Source: Tribonema minus
Taxonomy: Eukaryota > Sar > Xanthophyceae > Tribonematales > Tribonemataceae
Length of the DNA: 64,000 nucleotides
Direction of reading: 5' to 3'
NCBI GenBank assembly: GCA_017506865.1
Contig: JAFCMP010000516.1
Location: 722,795 to 786,794, forward strand
Numbering within the stretch: position 1 is the first letter of the stretch; every line of letters begins with the position of its first letter. Under the pieces are notes generated by a model. That model was not told the origin of the DNA. It worked only from the letters and a program-made list of their open reading frames with translations, and did no database searches. Made by a program: the position numbers and the translations under genes. Of this stretch, positions 32,964-43,800 are shown piece after piece.

Positions 32964-35380
32964 CTGCTCGCTGCTGCAGCGGCTGCAGGTAACACCGGCC
33001 GCTGCCGCTGTCGCTGGCGCCGACGCCACTGCCGTTTCGGCGACAGCTGCTGCTCCTGGCCATTTCTTGCTGCCGCCGCTGCTGCCGCTGCCAAGCCTGT
33101 ATGATGGCTCCAGGTTGAGCACTGCAAACTTCAAAGTTGCAGTTGCCGGCTGTTGCCGCCGCCGTAGTAACCGCTGCAGCAGCGCCTAAGGTTGTGGCCT
33201 CTGCTGCGCTCGCGCTGTGTTATCCAACACACACAATTTTGTCATCGCCTGTCCAACGCTGCAAAGCTCTCCCTGCTGGTGTCTGCCGTTGCTGCGTAGA
33301 GTGCTCTGAAGCCAGTGTTTCAACCCTAACAAACCGGAACATTCGCGTGTTTGACATCACCCTCTATAGAGAAGAAAACAGTGTCATGTTATCTCAGCAT
33401 TCCTATGCAGGCATGGCGGGGGCAAGGGCATTGTGTCGTTGGCCGTTGGCAAGTTCTCATAAATTCATTCATGAGATGCGCACTATACAAACTGTAGCTG
33501 TCACCATGACTGCTCTGAATGTCACCAAAACGTGCACTTTCAAAGCATACAACAAAAACTTCAACTTTGATTCTACACCACATTTCAAATGTGACATGGG
33601 ATTGTCAGCTGGCGGCGCAAGTGATGGTTCAGCCTCTTCAAGTACAACAAGTTGAAGTGTTTAGCAAGGTGTGTTTTCTTAGCTTGCAAGCTCATGGTGC
33701 TGCTGCATTGGCCGGATCAAGCATTGCTGCAACTTCTACCTTCATGTGCCAAATCACAGTTTGATTGCTGCAAATTCAAGTAGGTATTCGCGTGTAACAC
33801 TACTTGCTCCCAAAAGGCGACACTCATTGAGCAAGAGAATCACTGCAGGATGCTACAGCCAGAAACGCTGTTGAGCAGCACCACAAGTGGTGTCAAAAAC
33901 AATACTGCTGCAGACAATCGGGGCAAGTACTTGGGTGGAGAATGATGGGAGCTCTGCCCTCAGCCATGGCGATCCCGATGGCAATCAGCCTTCAGCGACA
34001 GTGAAATATACTTGAAGTATTGAATTATGGTGCCAATGTCACACAAACACAACATGTGTCAACGTCATCAATGACGCCATGTCACCCACCCGCCAATGAT
34101 GCCACCAACAAGAAAGGAAACCTGCACAAGCAATGGATGGCAGCAACGAAATGCGCCGAAACCACTCGATTGTGTATGCCTCGAAAGCCAGCATGGCAGC
34201 ACTGCCAGCAACACAAATTGGGGTCATGTACAGCTCAACGTCATCATGCATATGTACATACAGAATAGGTGTCAACACATCGATTGCCCACCCAATGATG
34301 TCACCAACAAACTGGAAAAAATCGCACAAGCAAAAAGTGGCAGCACAGCATTGGCAGCAGAACATCAAGCCGAAACCACGCGGGTGCGGATGCGTCGTGA
34401 GCCAGCAGCACTGCCTGAATCACAAATTGAGTCATCTACAGGTCAACGAGGCAGCATATCAATCATGCACGCGTGGACTAGTGGTGAAGAGATGCTGCGC
34501 ATGCAGTGGTCACTTGACATGTCATGATGCTGTTGCTAAGTGACAATTTGCAACGCGACAGACGGGACGTAATGAGTCACTAATACCCATGCACAGCCGC
34601 AAACAGTGCGCACAGCTGACAACCGCCACAGACAAGGGGACACAATACAACACAAGACGAGAACGCTGATTTCAGATGCTTTGTATGTGGATGGCATTGA
34701 AACCGAACAGCAGCTGAAGCCCCCTAAGCACCACAAACCATGGAATGTGGATCAGATCAACCTGCTGCCTCACACCTGGGGAGCGCATCACACTCCGCAT
34801 CTATCCGTAAATGTTGCTTAATCACAGAAATAAACTGTTGGTGTGGTGCGGCTAGCATACAGGGGTCGGAGTGGTGTGCGAGCGTAGCCGGGTGTGGGAA
34901 GCGCACATACAGTGCCTCGGTGTTGCTCAAACGTTACGGGTTATCAGGCGGCGCGAAGCGCGCAGCACACGCTGACTCATTGCGTGTGCAGTTGCGCTTG
35001 CGCGGAATCTCACAGGGCCTGTTATGTGCCATGTGCCTGCAGCATGCTCATCGCTGCTCAACCTACGGACACCGGGGGGGGGGGGTCAGCCATTTTCGCG
35101 CACATAAGCGCTGCCCCCCACCAGAAAACTGGTACAAGGACGGAAAAGAAGGGGCGGTGGTGTGGAAGGACAGGGGCGGTAACTGCTCTCAGCAGTCACC
35201 GGAGATTCAGGGGCTTGACCTAGCGCCTGCGTGCTCTGGCACCTGCAATGAGACGGAGGTCTGATGCCCAGCTGCCAACGGAGTGTATCGAAGTGTATGT
35301 GGGGGTGGGGCAGGGCTATGCCTAGGCTATGCCTACATACCCCCCCTTAGCCCCACACTTCAAGCCCATGAGCCCCACGC
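32964..35380. other. Convergent intergenic interval, no gene supported
   Basis: This lies between the UGPase stop and the stop of the minus-strand unknown gene. It starts with GCT/GCC-rich sequence (32965-33180). It then holds unremarkable sequence, a diverged tandem duplication (34056-34470), and a G-run-containing patch at 35080-35090. Frames open here lack protein character. Confidence 0.4.
34056..34470 (+). repeat. Two diverged ~213-bp tandem units
   Basis: Units 34056-34268 and 34269-34470 share, in order, GTGTCAAC, CCCACCCRMYAATGATG, CACCAACAA, AAACCACKCG, CAGCACTGCC and CACAAATTGRGTCAT words, with many substitutions. This is an old tandem duplication of non-coding sequence. Confidence 0.65.
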
Positions 35381-37276
35381 TCACGACGACACGAGGAACT
35401 GGAATAGGGCCTCATTGCTCTCTGACTCTAGAAAGCACGAGTCGGAGTCAGCGCGGTGTTGTGAGTCGCGCCACTCCGCCTCGCAGCTGCTGTGCGCTGC
35501 TGTTGGCGCCGCCGTCGCCGCCGCCGCCAGTGGCAGTGGCGCGTCTGCCGTCGTGACGGCCTGTGCCACACCCGCTGCCGATGCCTCCGCAGCAGCTGCT
35601 GTCGCAGTTGGGATGATGTTGCCCTTAAGCCAGGCAAATATGTCTGGTGCACTGCCGCCAATGTCTGCTGCCTCTATGTGGGCGCTCTTGCCATCCGCCG
35701 CCGTGCTGCCACTGCTGTTGCTACCGCTGCTGCCGCTGCCGTCACCGGTGGCTGCGGCATGTAGGTGGAAGAAGACTGCTGGCGACTGGTCGTTGCTGTG
35801 GGTGGGCGTGGCCCATGTGGACGCAGCAGCGCCAGCATCCACAGTGATGCTCAGCGGCGCACGGCTGCAGTCCTGGGACTGAGCGCTGTCACGCTGCTGC
35901 AGCAGAATGACACGCGTGGCAGCGCCGTTGAGCGTTGTGATGAGACTTGAGATGCACTGCTGGAGACGAGTTCACAACTGTGGTCTGTGTGCTCAATGCA
36001 CGAGGCTGCTATCCGCGCCAGAAGCGAATACATACATACATGTAAACATACACATACACGGCTCAGCATACATGCAGCATTGGTCATTGCCGCCAGCGGA
36101 AGCAGCAAGCCAAAGGCGAGGAGTGTCTGTTGGAGCTGGCAAAGACAAACTGCGTGTGTGGTATTGCAAATCCAGTAACGCAACTTCAGTGGTGTCATCA
36201 CAAACAAGTCAAGAGCCTCTGGCATTACACCCTTAAGTCAATAGAAGCACGGCTGCGCAATCTGCATGGTGCAGCTACACATGGCATTGCACACATAATA
36301 CTGAACATCCACTCACCTTCGATCTATAGTTCAGTATGCCCAGGCAGCAGTCTGCGATGCTTTGCGGGCAGCAGGCGCTGAACATAGGCACTGCTTGACC
36401 ATCATCATCCTGCCGCCAGCACGCGCTCATGTCGTTGCAAGCAACGCCTCCGCACGCTCGCGCCCATGCGCCATCGCCGTCTCCGCAGCAGCCGCCACTC
36501 TGAGCGGCGGCCGGGCTGGCGCTTTTCAGCGGCAATGTGCAAGAGGCGTCGCTGGTAGCGAAATGCAGATCCGCCTGCACTGTTTGCTTGAAGTCGTGCG
36601 ACCCTTGTTGCTCAGGCATGCCTTGCAGGTGCTGCCCCTGCATCTGCTGACCGTCCCGGTGCGCCTTGAGCGACCAGCCCACTGCAAGGGCAGCCACCTC
36701 GATGTGCTCTGAGGATTCGCAGGATGCAACCGCACACTGCTCAGGGCGGCAGCCGATCACAGCTGATGCAACGCCTGTTGGCTGTACAAGGACGCTGCAA
36801 CACGTTGGCGTAGGAGCACAGGTGGTGCTGCCGCTGTCGAAGCAGCAACAGCGCGGCAATGAGCAGGCGCAGCAGCAGTCGGTGCTGCAGCCATCGCTGA
36901 TGGTAGTGACGCCGCTGCAGGCGCTCTCTCTGCGCTCGCAGCAGCTGTTCCGCTTAGTATCCTCTCCCGGCAGCTCAGCCTGAAGCTTTGGCCGAGCAAA
37001 GGGTGGCTGCGTGCTGACGCTGCTTGCATTGCACAGTGCGTCCGGCCACACGAGCATCCGACTCCCCTCAGCGCCGCTGCGCTTGCCAGGAATGGTGGCA
37101 GCCTCCTCTCTGGTGCGCTTCAGGTTGCCCGAGTCAGCGCACTGTGGCATGCAGCTAGATCTGCCAGGTCCGGGGTGCTGCAGCTGCTGGTGGTATGAGC
37201 TGCATCCGCCAGCGCAGGTTGAAGCACAAGAGTCTTGCCCTGCGTCGTCGCTCCGTGCGAAGACATGCGAAGACAT
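35381..37276 (-). CDS. Unrecognised two-exon Cys/Ser-rich protein
   Basis: Exon 1 is 37276-36317 and exon 2 is 35959-35381 (TGA). The GTGAGT donor and CTCCAG acceptor join them in phase 0, giving 512 residues. Residues 1-310 are Cys/Ser/Gly-rich with many CC pairs and no spacing that fits a named zinc finger. Around the splice junction a helical segment GILNYRSKQCISSLITTLNG followed by ATRVILLQQ looks folded. The tail is Ala/Ser-rich with DIFAWLKGNIIP near residue 400 and an acidic end. No family was recognised and no function is proposed. Frame choice rests on phase agreement across the intron and a Kozak-like GCCATGTC. An alternative upstream start in the same frame exists up to 37465. Confidence 0.5.
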
Positions 37277-38185
37277 GGCGACGTGAGTTCTCTTGCCAGG
37301 GACGCAGTGGAGGCACCGCGGAGATGCACTGACTACGCACGTCAGGCGCCGCAAGGGGCTGTGATCTACCACACACTGAGTGTGGGGCGTGCGAGCCAGA
37401 ACTGCTTTTGCAGAGAAGTCCACGCACCAGAAGTACGCGCAGTGCAGTTGGCGCGGAGTTGACACACTTCAAGTAGAGACGGGCCTATACACACGCTGAG
37501 ATTGCTGCACTGCAGTCCAGAAGAGCAGGTGGTTCAGCATGAAAAGCGATAGCGATGGTGGTGTAGCGGTGCTATGCGGTATGAGGTGATGCGCACCTTC
37601 AGATCCCCGCAACAACCCGAAGCAGCACGATTCGTCACACAAGCTGGTGCTGGTGGTCGTTACGTCAATTGCATGGAGCTGAAGTGCCAGCTGAAATGCC
37701 GTCTCGATGCCGTCTCGATGCATTGCTTTGCAAGGGAAGTGATGAAGGAAGAATTCGTGGTTTGGTTATTAAGGGCATCACACCACCCGAGACCTCGCAA
37801 ATCTCAGGAGTGATCAGAGCTTCGGCTCCCTCTCGAGGGCTTCCACATCACTCGCCAGGAAACGGCACACTACCTCTGGGCCCCCATAGTGGCTCACAAG
37901 GGGGGGTCGTCAACCGAGTGTATAACCCCCCCTCATGGCAAAATGTCACATCGGCATGCCTGATAGTTTTGTGTGCACTGACTGCCACTGCTGCTACTAC
38001 ACTGCCCCCTCTCCCATCTACCATGTGAATGATGCTGCATGGCAGTCAGCCAGCCTCCCCCCCCCCCCCCCCGCCCCCCTCCTCCTCCCCTACCCCCCCC
38101 CCCAAGGCCTGGCTGACCCCTGCCCCCATCATCATGTACATACATGTGCATAGAAGTATATCATACATACATGCATGCCTCGCAG
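37277..38185. other. Intergenic or intronic interval before the coiled-coil exon
   Basis: This may contain 5' exons of the coiled-coil gene that cannot be identified. A short dispersed repeat with GAAGTGCCAGCTGAARTGCC at 37680-37699 recurs at 39431-39450. Long C runs (38059-38104) precede the acceptor at 38185. Confidence 0.35.
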
Positions 38186-38940
38186 GCACTACACAAACAG
38201 CAGCAGCAGCAGCAGCAGCAGCAGCTGCAGGAGCTGCAGCAGCAGCTGCAAAGCGAGCGCGGCAGGGCCAAGGGCCTTGAGGCTGCGCTGGCCCAAGAGC
38301 AGGAGCGGCAGCAGCAGGTGCAGGTGCAGCACGCGGCAGCGCTGGCAGACGAACGTGACGACACCGGCTGCTGCTGAGAGACGCGGTCACGGCAGCGGAG
38401 TTGCGGGTGGGCGCTGAGCTTCAGGCTGCAAAGGAGGAGCACCAACGGGTCGTTGACGCCGTTACGGCAGCAGCGATGGAGCAGCACATGATCACAATCC
38501 GGAAGCTGGATGATCTGAGGCAGCAGCACCAATCCCTGGATGACGAGTTCACATGGGAGCGTGTGCGGCGCCAAGTCACGGACATGTCGCTGACCAAGGA
38601 GCCGGAGTCTGCTGCCAGTGTGCCTCCCGAAGCCAAACCCCGTTGCGTGCTGGTGACCGTGCCACGCTTTGTGGACAAGCAGCAGCGTGTCATGCAGCTG
38701 CTGGCCGGCATGGCTGCTCCACACCAGCAGGTGATCAGCTGCGAGCGAGTGCTAGTGGACGACGGCGGCCCAGCTGACGCGCTCGGGACTTGGCGGGTGA
38801 AAGTGGCGAGCGGCATGCTTGGCAGGCGCCTGCAAGAGCACACCCGCATTGTCAAGAGGCACTGTGAGGAGCTGGGATCACTGTGGGTGAGGGGGGATCG
38901 TGCTCCGCAGCCTCAAGTACCAATGGAAAGTGATGACTGA
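38186..38940 (+). CDS. C-terminal part of a coiled-coil protein with an apparent frameshift
   Basis: After a CTCGCAG acceptor the sequence encodes LHKQ, poly-Gln and a heptad coiled coil (LQSERGRAKGLEAALAQEQE), then ALADERDD. At about 38363-38375 this frame runs into TGA, while the next frame continues as RLLLRDAVTAAELRVGAELQ and stays open to TGA 38938-38940. Both parts are the same kind of coiled coil, so one base appears gained or lost. The end holds a compact segment (KPRCVLVTVPRFVDKQQRVM) and a basic helix before an acidic tail. The frame change may be a pseudogene mark, an assembly error or a missed tiny intron; no plausible intron was found. The family is unknown. Confidence 0.45.
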
Positions 38941-40832
38941 CTGGCCCACTCAATTCATTGCGAGCCTGCAAACTCCCGCGGTGACCAGCCATCGCACTGC
39001 CACGTGGTCGTTGTAGGGTCGCGGTTGAGGCAGGTGCCGTGGTTTTACGCGCGTGGTGTCACAGGTGGGCGCCCCCCCCCCCCACCCCCCCCGCCCCCCC
39101 CCCCACACGCACACGCCCATACCCTTCGGGGGTCATGAGAGCGGATGTTTGATTGATGAATGTGCCACTGCCGTCTGCCACGATTGGTGGGCCTGTCGCA
39201 CGCTTCTGCTTTTGTAAAGTCAACGAGAGTGTCAGACTATTCGTGCAGTGGCACATACATACATATATGATGATACAACGCATGTTCTGTTGCAGCTGTA
39301 CAGCGTGTGTACAGCCACTTTGTTGCCTCAGGCTGCTGCATGTGGCACCCATGCCCCGAGTTAAATCCCATGATGTGAAACCTTGGCTTGCTGCGCATGT
39401 TGAACAAAGTTTGCCTCTAATGCGACAGCTGAAGTGCCAGCTGAAGTGCCGTCTGCCGTCTCGATGCATGCATGCTTGCTGATTGTAAGAAAAGGATCAA
39501 GAATGTTCGGCAGTTTGGTTTACTCTTGTCCAACGACTGCTATAAATACAAGATCATAAGTAATCTTTATTAATTCTTGCTCAGGGCGCGAAAAAGCCCA
39601 GATGATTGGCACCTAGCTGTACGGAATCTACATGTCGTATGACAGTCTGAAAGTGTCGTAACGACAACCATAAGTACTATTGCTGATCAAGTCAAATCGC
39701 AGTGTATCTACAATTCAGCACTTCAGCTGATGCAATGCATGTTGCAATACATCATTAACACTTGATTCTAAAGTATGTTGCATACAAGTATGTGACATTG
39801 TGTTTGACAGGTTAGACTCGAGGTGCCGCTGCCGCTGCTGTAGTAAGCTGATTGCATTCAACAGCTGCATTCGATGGGCATTGATGACTGCACACTGTAC
39901 TACCACCTGAGGTCGACATTGCACACCTCCTTTGCCCTTGGTTACCCAAGTTTTACCCCCCCCCCCCCCCCACACTAACTGTAACCCTAACCACCCTAAA
40001 TAAGCCCTCAATAAGCCCTCAATACAACACTCTCAAGCATGTACGCATCCACCCCCCCCCCCCCCCTCCTTCCCCTGCCCCGCCGTTCATGACATTTTTG
40101 CTCTCGAGACGTGCAAAGAAAGCTGCGGGCTGGTGCGGTGCCTAATACACATGGATCTCTGAAGCTGAGAGCAGTGGGTGGCACATTGCTGGGTGGCAGA
40201 AGGAGCGTTGTTGGCTGAAGGGAGCTCGGCTGAGTTGTTCGAGAGACTTCTTCTTCTGAGCGCGGAGGACACACACATGCTAGCAGGTGTGTGAAGTGGT
40301 GTCTATGGCTAGCATAATTCATTATCCGTACCGCGAGATGGGATGTGCTTGACTGCATGACCGAATAGGTACATGGCTGTGGGGCACGCTGCTGATCGAG
40401 CGTGTTTTCAATACGCCTGCTCTGGGTTCGACCGGACTTGCTCTAGGCATAGGCATGTGAAGGCCTGCAAGATTGCGTGTTTGCTAGTGCCGCTATGTAC
40501 TTGATTTGTGGAAGTGATGGTGCATGGTGCGTTCAGCCCCGCTGGTTGTGCCTTTCGCTGTACAACTCTGGAGAGTGCGGCGCGGGCTGCGGCTTTCTTG
40601 CAGTTTGACAACCCCTTTGCCTCCCGCGCAAATCTAGCTGCGTGGAAAGATATGCTGCACATGCAGCTAGCCATCAATCGCACACAAGCGACGCAGACTT
40701 CGCTGCGCCATCATTGTGCACGCGATAGGATTGAAGTTGCTCTAGCGTGCAGTTGTTCTCTTTCGAGCCAGGTTGCGTTTGCAAGCACTTCGACACTTGC
40801 AGCTTAAAGATCATTTCTGCCTTTCCTTGCAG
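38941..40832. other. Intergenic interval with LINE tip and C/G homopolymers
   Basis: Contains C-rich stretches at 39072-39108 and 39957-39972, a CCCTAACC word at 39974, the LINE tip at 39563-39668, and CCCCCC runs at 40053-40067. No convincing exon is seen. Upstream exons of the gene starting at 40833 must lie here or further upstream, because that exon begins mid-codon. Confidence 0.4.
39563..39668 (-). mobile_element. LINE copy C: 106-bp 3' tip with 8-bp target-site duplication
   Basis: Matches 19687-19795 (LINE copy B 3' end) at almost every base, including the GGGCGCGAAAAAGCCCAGAT stretch and the TGACAGTCTGAAAGTGTCGT stretch. Flanked by CATAAGTA on both sides (39555-39562 and 39669-39676). 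This extreme 5' truncation independently confirms the LINE 3' boundary and a target-site duplication of 7-8 bases. Confidence 0.85.
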
Positions 40833-43800
40833 TGCAACCCGACGTTGCGGGCGGCAGCCTTTTCCTCTCCGACAAGAGAGATGGCATGCTGCTGGCGACG
40901 GATGCGGAACTTCAGAGGGCGGCTCTGAGCGGTGCGGACCTTTTGTTCGCCAGGCAGGAGTCGCTCAATGTTTTCAGTGGTGGCTCCAATAGCAGCAGTG
41001 GGAGCAGTGAGGACAGCAGCATCATCTTTGAGGTGCCCTTCTCGATGACTGCTGCACCCGAGCCCGAGCCGGCGAGGGAGCAGCAGCGCACTTCCCCCCC
41101 CCCGGATGATGGTCAGTTGACGCCTGCAGCTGCCAATAGCACGGAGGGACACAGCAGGAAATGTTCGAGCCAGCAGAGCGGAGATGAGAGCGCAGGCCTG
41201 CCAGTGGTGCCAGCAGCGCCAAAGAGCACTGCCATGGTGGTGACGACTGCAGACAGAGAGCCTCTGCATGGGGGCCTCGTGCACCCCCTTGCCAGGCCCT
41301 TCACTGCGTCGCCGGCGCTGGGGCTGGTGGGGCACGTGGAGAACATATTTATAGCTGCATACATCAGGTGAGCGCGTTTGAAGGCGCGTCTGGGAGCGCC
41401 CTTGCTTTCACGGACTACACATTGTGCAGCAGCTGTGTAGCTAGAGCAGGGATTTCGTGATTCAATAGAGTAACACACACTGAGAGTTTAAGGTAGGCCT
41501 GCACACTGCATCATGTGAGTGGTGCCAGCACGGCTGATGAAACGCGGCAGTGGTTCTGGACTTGGCGGCGGCTAGTAGACTTTTTGAGATTTGTTTGCTC
41601 TGCAGCGGTAAGGTAATTATCAAGTCATGTTGTTCATAAGCTTCAGATACTACTGCAGGAGCTTTGCTTACGGTGTCATTTGGTGAGTCATTGCGGTTGT
41701 GGGAGTGCTTTGTGTTTTGAGCCTGTGCGACGCTCCCCATACCAAGCCCCCAACACTAGTTGTATGCTGCTAATGTGCTCTTGTTACTGTACTGGTAATG
41801 ACGCCAGTAACGCCAGTGCGTTTTGTTTGTGTGTGATGAGCACTGCTGCACCCTCAGCAAGCATCGACAGGAACGCTGCTTGGAGATTTTGTAGCCCTGA
41901 AGGCTGTTGCCATTATGAGCACACTGGCATTCTCTAGTGCAAATTAGTGGGGCCCCTTAGGGATTGTCACTAGAGGTGGTTGGAAGAGAATTGTGTTCTG
42001 TTGGCACATGCCTTCAGAGCGCTGATTACGGAGTTTAACGCCACTCAAAATTACCGCACACTTGAAGTTACAGGCCTCAAATGTGACACTGGAAGCGTCT
42101 GCTATACATGCTTTGAAGCAAGCTCAAGCTTGTGCAAATGCTGATCTGCAGCTTCTTGTTGCTGTTTGGCAGGGATCTCAACAACTTCATTCCCATGACC
42201 TCCGAGGGAGCAGTTATGTCCGGCATGCTTGAGGTGAACACAAAACTTCAACATGTAACTTGAACCACTAAGCAAAGCAGAAGGTGTGTAAGACGTTTGA
42301 CCCACCTCCAGAGCTGCCCGCATTGCTTGCACACTTGCGTGCACCTGCGACTGAATATGAGTACTTTGCCCCTAGGTCCTGTCGTGCGTCAATGAAATTG
42401 TGGTTCAAGGTGCTGCAGCTACGAGTGGTTCATTCAACAAGTGATGCCAATGTTACCAAGCGTTCCTGATGTTGTCATGCGCCGCATGACTCATTTCAGC
42501 TCAATATTGCTCAAAGCCAGCGCTGGGCGACAGCATGCCACCGCAACTGCCGCCATACATATAATAAAATGCATCACATACATACCGTACAGCCCTTCAC
42601 AGCAGTGCTCAGCCACTACATCCACCCCCACACCCAAAACGCTGCAGGCAATGGTGCAGCAGCAGCACCCCCACATCCCACAGACGGGCAAGAGCCTCGT
42701 GCCCGCCAATGCTGCGCCGGCAGCGTCCAAGCGGCGCTCAGCAAAGCTCGCCGTGTTTTGGGGCGTGGTGGCGCTGGGCAGTCGCATTCTGGGCGCGCCG
42801 AGGGCGGATGTTGAGCGCTACCGCGCACAGGTCACGGCGGCGCTGCGCGACTGCTTTGACGAGGACGACCCCATGGTGGTGCAGGTATGTATATGTCATG
42901 TCTGTAACGGTTGCTGGGGTAGGTAATGGGTATGAGATTGCTTTGACGAGGACGGCCCCATGGTGGTGAGGTATGTATGTACATGTAACGTTTTTTTGGG
43001 GGGGAAGCAGCGTACCTATAAGATGGGGATCACCTTCGTGGAATGGCCCAGGTTGAGCTGCTGGCAATAGGGTTGTAGTGGTCTGTGCCAGATGTCAGGC
43101 ATTGATGTTTGCACACAATGCTGCACTCTGTGTCAAGACATGTTCCACAGTGCTTCCCGGTCTGATCATGTGGTGTGGGCTGTTCATTCAATGGGTCCTG
43201 CTGAACACTGATGCGTGCTCGCACACGGTTCAACCCCGATGCATGCTTGAGGCAGTCACACTGCGCTGTCCTCTGCGGCGCTCACCCCAACCCTACATGC
43301 CATGTCCTGTATACATGCATACAATTGGCACTCTGCACAGACACAGACACTTGTGGCTTTCATGGACTGAAGTTTGCCGCGCGCTGAGACACCCACAGCG
43401 CAGTTCAATTCACCCTCAAGAAGGCCCGACCACACTCAAAGCATACCTACCTCACGTGCTGACGCAACTCCATGCTCTTGGCAACGGCAGGCGTACCTCC
43501 TCCTGGGGTCCCTGGAGACCATGCTGGGCAACTGCCCCAAGGCGCGGCGCTACATGCACTTTGCCAAAACGGTGCACGCGTCGCTGCGCGCCAAGAGCGT
43601 GCAGGAGCAGCACCAGGCACAGCTGGAGGGGCTGGAGACACTTCTGCAGGTGGGTAGTATATATGTATACTAGTCTATTCTGGTAGTGGTGGCACTAGCA
43701 GGGGGTACGCTACTGCATGCAGGTATGGAGGCTACTCCAACAGAGACTGGTGGCAGTTGGAGGCCCCGCTGTAGGTTTCCTGCAGGTTTTTGGAGCATCG

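Noticed and set aside
40380..40450. GGGTTCGACC word suggesting a tRNA T-loop
   Set aside because: No matching A box spacing or acceptor stem; probably chance.
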